Positions 7,038-9,889 of a stretch of 9,889 nucleotides of DNA are shown in pieces. Position 1 is the first letter of the stretch. The number at the start of each line of letters is the position of its first letter. The translations under genes were made by a program, and so were the position numbers. This DNA is from JAIVJN01 sp036732565 (lineage in GTDB: Bacteria > Acidobacteriota > Vicinamibacteria > Vicinamibacterales > UBA2999), in the NCBI GenBank assembly GCA_036732565.1, contig DAINCF010000262.1, forward strand, positions 1-9,889. Direction: 5' to 3'. Under the pieces are notes generated by a model. That model saw only the letters and a program-made list of their open reading frames with translations. It was not told the origin of the DNA and searched no databases.

Positions 7038-7406
7038 ATGCCGCCGACGATTGGGAACGGGAAGATCTGCTACATCGAGATGCCGGCAGCCGACGCGCGA
7101 CGGTCGGCTGACTTCTACGGCACCGTCTTCGGCTGGCGGACCAGACAGCGCGGCGATGGCCAAATCGCGTTCGACGATGGCGTCGGTGAAGTGAGCGGCA
7201 CGTGGGTCACCGGGAAACCGCCTGCATCGACGCCAGGGCTGCTCGTCTACATCATGGTCGACAGCGTCGCCGACACCATCGAGAGGATTCTGGCGCAGGG
7301 CGGCGAGCTCGTCCAGCCGATCGGCGCCGACGCCCCGGAGATCACCGCCAGATTCCGCGATCCCGGCGGCAATGTGATCGGCCTGTATCAGGAACCCAGC
7401 CGTTGA
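7038..7406 (+). CDS. VOC superfamily (glyoxalase-like) protein
   Basis: The 122-residue product (MPPTIGNGKICYIEMPAADARRSADFYGTVFGW...) is a single-module pair of beta-alpha-beta-beta-beta units of the vicinal-oxygen-chelate fold. Typical marks are YIEMPAADARRSADFY (12-27), GEVSGTWVTG (about 50-59), GLLVYIMVDSV (about 67-77) and the ending FRDPGGNVIGLYQEP (about 106-120). E14 and E119 lie at positions often used as metal ligands. Members of this subgroup are mostly unassigned small-molecule enzymes or binding proteins, so glyoxalase activity should not be assumed. GAGGGAG (7026-7032) lies 5 nt before the ATG. The gene is divergent from padR across about 70 nt, so it may share control with that operator. 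Its stop overlaps the start of the next gene. Confidence 0.9.
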   Translation: MPPTIGNGKICYIEMPAADARRSADFYGTVFGWRTRQRGDGQIAFDDGVGEVSGTWVTGKPPASTPGLLVYIMVDSVADTIERILAQGGELVQPIGADAPEITARFRDPGGNVIGLYQEPSR

Positions 7407-8035
7407 GACTGGTGTGCCTCTCGCTCGCGTGGCTGGCGATTGTGGCAGCCCCGCTCCATGCGCAGAGCGGCGACGAGTTGAAACGAGATGCGTCGTTCAC
7501 TGTGGGAGCCTCGTTCGGCGACGGCGAGACCGCGCTGGCGTCGAGCGCGGCGCTGCGCTTCCGGTTGGCCTCTCGTGTTGGACTGGAGTTCGAGCTCGCT
7601 CATGCCCGGAAGCTGGATTTCACGATCGATCTGTGCCCTGCCCCACTCGTCTGCGTGCGCGGCGGTCAGTTTCCCGTAACCGGTCGCACCGTCTCGTTCG
7701 TTCCGCACGTCGTCGTCGAGCTGCTGCCCCAGTCGAATCGCCTGCGCGTCTATGCGCAGGCCGGCGTCGGCGTGGGACACGTGCGGCAGCGCTACTTCTT
7801 GAGTGAGCCTCCCACCAACGAGAACCCGGAGGGAGAGCTCACGAGATCGAATGTCGTTGCCGCATTCTCGTTTGGAGGCGGCGCCATGATCGCGATGTCG
7901 CGCCGGTCCGGCATCGGCGTCGACGTCCGCTCGCTCCACGTGCTCGATGAGGAGGCGCCTGCCGGACGCTTCATCACCCCAGACGGCATGCTGAACACGC
8001 TGCGTGTCGGCGCACGAATCAGCTGGCGCTTCTGA
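7403..8035 (+). CDS. Outer-membrane beta-barrel protein, function unknown
   Basis: From a TTG at 7403 the product is 210 residues. Residues 1-20 (MRLVCLSLAWLAIVAAPLHA, cut before QS) are a signal peptide. The mature part shows alternating amphipathic strands (SFTVGASFG, AALRFRLASRVGLEFELAHA, VSFVPHVVVELL, LRVYAQAGVGVGHV, VVAAFSFGGGAMIAM, SGIGVDVRSLHV) and ends LRVGARISWRF. The terminal Phe is the mark recognised by the BAM machinery. C78 and C84 are close enough for a loop disulfide. The size fits an 8-stranded OmpA/OmpX-like barrel, but no named family is recognised. The TTG overlaps the VOC stop as TTGA, with AGGA (7390-7393) 9 nt upstream; GTG 7412 is a poorer alternative because it loses the basic residue. 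Translational coupling with the VOC gene is likely, though a functional link is unknown. Confidence 0.82.
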   Translation: MRLVCLSLAWLAIVAAPLHAQSGDELKRDASFTVGASFGDGETALASSAALRFRLASRVGLEFELAHARKLDFTIDLCPAPLVCVRGGQFPVTGRTVSFVPHVVVELLPQSNRLRVYAQAGVGVGHVRQRYFLSEPPTNENPEGELTRSNVVAAFSFGGGAMIAMSRRSGIGVDVRSLHVLDEEAPAGRFITPDGMLNTLRVGARISWRF

Positions 8036-8066
8036 CCCGTCATCGGCTCGATCGTTCCCGCTGGGT

Positions 8067-8095
8067 TTGACACCGCGTGGGTCAGCGACTAGGCT
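8067..8095 (+). promoter_or_regulatory. Sigma-70-like promoter of the riboswitch-TerC unit
   Basis: TTGACA (8067-8072, perfect -35), a 17-nt spacer and TAGGCT (8090-8095, keeping the key T, A and final T of the -10). The predicted transcription start is about 8102, exactly where the first strand of the riboswitch closing stem begins. That agreement supports both calls. Confidence 0.75.
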
Positions 8096-8101
8096 CGTAC
8101 C

Positions 8102-8208
8102 TGGTAGGGAGTAGCACGCCCGCACTCCGCGGGTGGGTTCAGTCGTCAACACGGAGCAGTCGCTCCCGGCTGAAACCGGCCACCTCAACGCAGCCAGCGA
8201 GACTACCA
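8102..8208 (+). promoter_or_regulatory. yybP-ykoY manganese riboswitch (aptamer)
   Basis: The leader of the TerC/Alx gene carries the conserved parts of the Mn2+-sensing yybP-ykoY RNA. The closing stem P1 is TGGTAG (8102-8107) with CTACCA (8203-8208). It is followed by the invariant loop GGGAGTAGC (8107-8115), a hairpin CCCGC/GCGGG (8119-8123 with 8129-8133), the second conserved loop TCGTCAACACGG (8143-8154), a hairpin GGAGC-AGTC-GCTCC (8153-8166) and the 3' core GCAGCCAGCGAGAC (8190-8203). In the known structures the two conserved loops dock together and bind Mn2+ and Mg2+. The class normally controls Mn exporters such as MntP and TerC/Alx-type proteins, which matches the gene downstream. 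The aptamer is confidently recognised; exact inner pairings are my reading. Confidence 0.92.
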
Positions 8209-8229
8209 CGACGCCAGGAGGCCCGTGGT
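8205..8229 (+). promoter_or_regulatory. Riboswitch expression platform: hairpin hiding the Shine-Dalgarno and start codon
   Basis: ACCACG (8205-8210) can pair with CGTGGT (8224-8229), which holds both candidate GTG codons. Inside it GCC (8213-8215) pairs with GGC (8220-8222), placing the AGGAGG Shine-Dalgarno (8216-8221) in the loop and inner stem. The left strand shares bases 8205-8208 with the 3' side of P1, so this hairpin and the closed aptamer exclude each other. Mn2+ binding should close P1, open this hairpin and permit translation: an ON switch. Confidence 0.75.
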
Positions 8230-9469
8230 GCTCATTTGGATTGCGTTTCTCACGTTCATTCTCGTTCTGCTTGCGCTCGATCTCGGCGTGTTCCACCGCA
8301 AGGCGCACGTCGTCTCCGTTCGCGAAGCGCTGATGTGGACCGCGATCTGGATCGCGACCGCGATGGCGTTTGCGGCGTTCGTCTACATCGGGTACGACCG
8401 CCATTGGCTGGGCTTGGGCCTTCAGCCCGATCCGGTGGATCGCAGCGAGGCGTTCCCCGATGGCCGGGTCAACGACGCGCAGTCGGCGCTGCTCAAATTC
8501 CTCACCGGCTACGTCGTCGAGCTCTCGCTGAGCGTCGACAACGTGTTCGTGATCGCGATGCTCTTCGGCTACTTCGCGATTCCCGGGAAGTATCAGCATC
8601 GCGTGCTGTTCTGGGGCATCCTCGGCGCACTGGCGATGCGCGGGGTGATGATCGCCATCGGCGCCCACCTCGTCGCCCAGTTCTCCTGGATTCTCTACGT
8701 CTTCGGCGGCATCCTGATCCTGACCGGCGGGCGCATGATGTTCATGGGTGAGCATCCCGGCGATCCCGAGCGGAACGTCGCCATCCGGTTGATTCGACGC
8801 TTCGTTCCCATCACTCGGACATTCCACGGCGAACACTTCTTCGTGCGAGACGACGCGATCGACCCGCGGTCCGGTCGCGGCGCGCTGATGTTCACGCCGT
8901 TGGTCCCCGCTCTGGTGATGGTGGAGACGACCGACCTGGTGTTCGCCGTCGATTCGATTCCCGCGATCTTCGCGATCACAGGCGATCCGTTTCTCGTCTT
9001 CACGAGCAATGTCTTCGCGATTCTTGGTTTGCGCTCCCTGTATTTCGCGCTCGCGGGGGCGCTCAAAGCCTTCCGCTATCTCAAGCACGCACTGGCGGTC
9101 GTGCTGTTGACGGTCGGCCTCAAGATGCTCGCGCACTCGTGGCTCGAGCGCGTGCTCGGGCCGGATTTCAATCTCTACCTGCTCGCCACGGTGCTCTCCA
9201 TCCTCGGCGTCGGCGTGTTGATCTCCCTCGTCGAGCTGCGATGGCACGACCGGGTCGTCGACGCGGCACACCATCCGGGCCATGCGCTCGCAGAGGTCGT
9301 GGCGCCCGATCGGCTCGTCACGGAGCTCTTGGACGAAGCTCGGGAGGTCGAAGCCCAGATTCAGAGCCTGAGCTCCGAGCGCAAAGCCGTGCCGCGCCTG
9401 CGCACCCGTCTCGCGCGAATGCTGATGCGTTTGAGCGGCGGCTTCGTCGACCGGTCGGCGCGCCGGTAG
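8228..9469 (+). CDS. TerC/Alx-family membrane protein, probable manganese exporter
   Basis: The product is about 413 residues (MLIWIAFLTFILVLLALDLGVFHRK...) with about eight or nine TM segments between residues 2 and 338, then a basic cytoplasmic tail. Both acidic transport motifs are present: ELSLSVDNVF (98-107, E98, D104) and ETTDLVFAVDSIPA (233-246, E233, D236, D242). These are the usual signatures of TerC/Alx proteins, which act in Mn2+ efflux or metal loading of exported proteins. The Mn riboswitch immediately upstream argues for Mn2+ efflux here. GTG 8228 is preferred because it lies 6 nt after AGGAGG (8216-8221); GTG 8225 is only 3 nt away. The tail (about 340-413) is longer than I expect from E. 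coli Alx or TerC and contains a probable coiled coil, LLDEAREVEAQIQSLSSER (about 367-385). The family call is firm and Mn export well supported. Confidence 0.93.
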   Translation: MLIWIAFLTFILVLLALDLGVFHRKAHVVSVREALMWTAIWIATAMAFAAFVYIGYDRHWLGLGLQPDPVDRSEAFPDGRVNDAQSALLKFLTGYVVELSLSVDNVFVIAMLFGYFAIPGKYQHRVLFWGILGALAMRGVMIAIGAHLVAQFSWILYVFGGILILTGGRMMFMGEHPGDPERNVAIRLIRRFVPITRTFHGEHFFVRDDAIDPRSGRGALMFTPLVPALVMVETTDLVFAVDSIPAIFAITGDPFLVFTSNVFAILGLRSLYFALAGALKAFRYLKHALAVVLLTVGLKMLAHSWLERVLGPDFNLYLLATVLSILGVGVLISLVELRWHDRVVDAAHHPGHALAEVVAPDRLVTELLDEAREVEAQIQSLSSERKAVPRLRTRLARMLMRLSGGFVDRSARR

Positions 9470-9489
9470 GTCTCGAGACGGCTGGCACG

Positions 9490-9518
9490 TTGACAGCGCA
9501 CAGACCACGCCGTAGCCG
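9490..9518 (+). promoter_or_regulatory. Possible promoter of the phytase gene
   Basis: TTGACA (9490-9495) is a perfect -35, and 17 nt later lies TAGCCG (9513-9518), a poor -10 that keeps only the first T and A. It gives a leader of about 45 nt to the TTG at 9569. TAGACT (9544-9549) is a better -10 by sequence but lacks a -35. The interval 9470-9568 shows no clear terminator for the TerC gene. Confidence 0.4.
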
Positions 9519-9568
9519 ACACACGCTCGTTGCATCCCGTCATTAGACTCACGCGGGGAGATTGAGCC

Positions 9569-9889
9569 TTGAAGCAGAGCCTCGCGCTGGCGTTGGTCCT
9601 GGTGGCGTCGACAGCGGCCATCGCGTTCGCGGACGAGCCGTTGGTAGTAACGGCGACACGGACGACGACGCCGTTCTACAACTACGAAGACGCGCCCGCG
9701 ACGCCGGATGCGGACGACCCGGCGGTCTGGATCAATCGGCGCGACACGACGCAGTCGCTGGTAATCGGTACGGCCAAGGACGCCGGGCTGGTCGTGTTCG
9801 ACTTGAACGGCAGGCTCGTGCAAGCGCTCCTGCCGCCGAACGCCCCGCAGGTGTTGCCGGCGGATCCGCCGACACCAGCGGGCCTCAAC
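9569..9889 (+). CDS. Secreted beta-propeller phytase (3-phytase-like), N-terminal part; cut by window edge
   Basis: From a TTG at 9569, 107 codons run off the right edge. Residues 1-21 (MKQSLALALVLVASTAAIAFA) form a signal peptide. The mature start, DADDPAVWINRRDTTQSLVIGTAKDAGLVVFDLNGRLVQ (48-86), matches the opening blade of beta-propeller phytases (DADDPAIW..., TDKDGGL.VYDL.G in the family). These are Ca2+-dependent enzymes that release phosphate from phytate outside the cytoplasm. The Ca2+-binding and catalytic residues lie mostly beyond the window, so completeness cannot be judged. GGGGAG (9555-9560), 8 nt before TTG, supports the start; no ATG or GTG in this frame precedes the signal peptide. 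A phosphate-scavenging role is inference from the family. Other propellers share parts of this pattern, but the DADDPA block is quite specific. Confidence 0.85.
   Translation, partial: MKQSLALALVLVASTAAIAFADEPLVVTATRTTTPFYNYEDAPATPDADDPAVWINRRDTTQSLVIGTAKDAGLVVFDLNGRLVQALLPPNAPQVLPADPPTPAGLN

Noticed and set aside
9470..9479. GTCTCGAGAC palindrome just after the TerC stop
   Set aside because: A 10-bp perfect palindrome has no loop and no T-run. It cannot be a normal terminator and may be chance.
7388..9823. Minus-strand open frame of 811 codons opposite the barrel, TerC and phytase genes
   Set aside because: It runs antisense across three well-supported genes and the riboswitch. Its product is Arg/His/Asp/Gln-rich with no recognisable domain, as expected for a shadow frame in GC-rich DNA.
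1..9889. CRISPR array, tRNA, rRNA, transposase, phage or toxin-antitoxin genes
   Set aside because: Looked for on both strands; no regular spacer-repeat array, cloverleaf, rRNA core sequence or characteristic protein motif was seen.

Overview
The window looks like an ordinary chromosomal stretch from a high-GC soil-type bacterium, most likely an Acidobacteriota member of the Vicinamibacteria type. The main reason is the pairing of a short PadR-family repressor with an 'ADOP'-type orphan MacB/FtsX permease, which is characteristic of that phylum. Frequent TTG/GTG starts, large secreted beta-propeller enzymes and dispersed palindromic intergenic repeats fit as well. This placement is inference from gene content; there is no rRNA or marker gene here.

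Layout from left to right. (1) Minus strand, <1..2207: a secreted PQQ-type sugar dehydrogenase (GSDH beta-propeller) followed by Ig-like, His-rich PKD-like, InlB-like and FN3 modules, cut by the left edge. (2) Minus strand, 2397..2945: a small secreted protein of unknown function, separated from gene 1 by a gap with a strong GC-rich hairpin. (3) 2946..3338, a gene-free stretch of about 390 bases. It holds a small palindrome, a patch of degenerate CAGAT repeats and a large head-to-head REP-like palindrome. (4) Plus strand, 3339..3938: a RimJ/RimL-type GNAT acetyltransferase, convergent with (5) the minus-strand ADOP permease (3955..6630). The permease is translationally linked to (6) its upstream PadR regulator (6638..6967). 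(7) A short divergent control region holds a consensus-like promoter inside a PadR-like inverted repeat. (8) Plus strand: a VOC/glyoxalase-like protein (7038..7406), overlapped by 4 nt by an outer-membrane beta-barrel protein (7403..8035). (9) A promoter, a yybP-ykoY manganese riboswitch and a TerC/Alx-family membrane protein (8067..9469). (10) The 5' end of a secreted beta-propeller (BPP-type) phytase, cut by the right edge.

How the parts work together. The clearest regulated unit is the Mn2+ riboswitch with the TerC/Alx gene. The 3' strand of the aptamer's closing stem can instead pair with the start-codon region and bury the Shine-Dalgarno sequence, which gives a readable translational ON switch for Mn2+ export. 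The PadR/ADOP pair is probably auto-repressed through the inverted repeat that overlaps its own promoter and start codon, and the divergent VOC gene may share that control. The remaining genes are independent envelope or secreted functions.

I found no CRISPR array, tRNA, rRNA, transposase, phage gene or defence cassette, and nothing that amounts to a wholly new system. The best leads are the riboswitch expression platform, the REP-like palindrome, the PadR operator overlapping its start codon, and the unrecognised 182-residue secreted protein.
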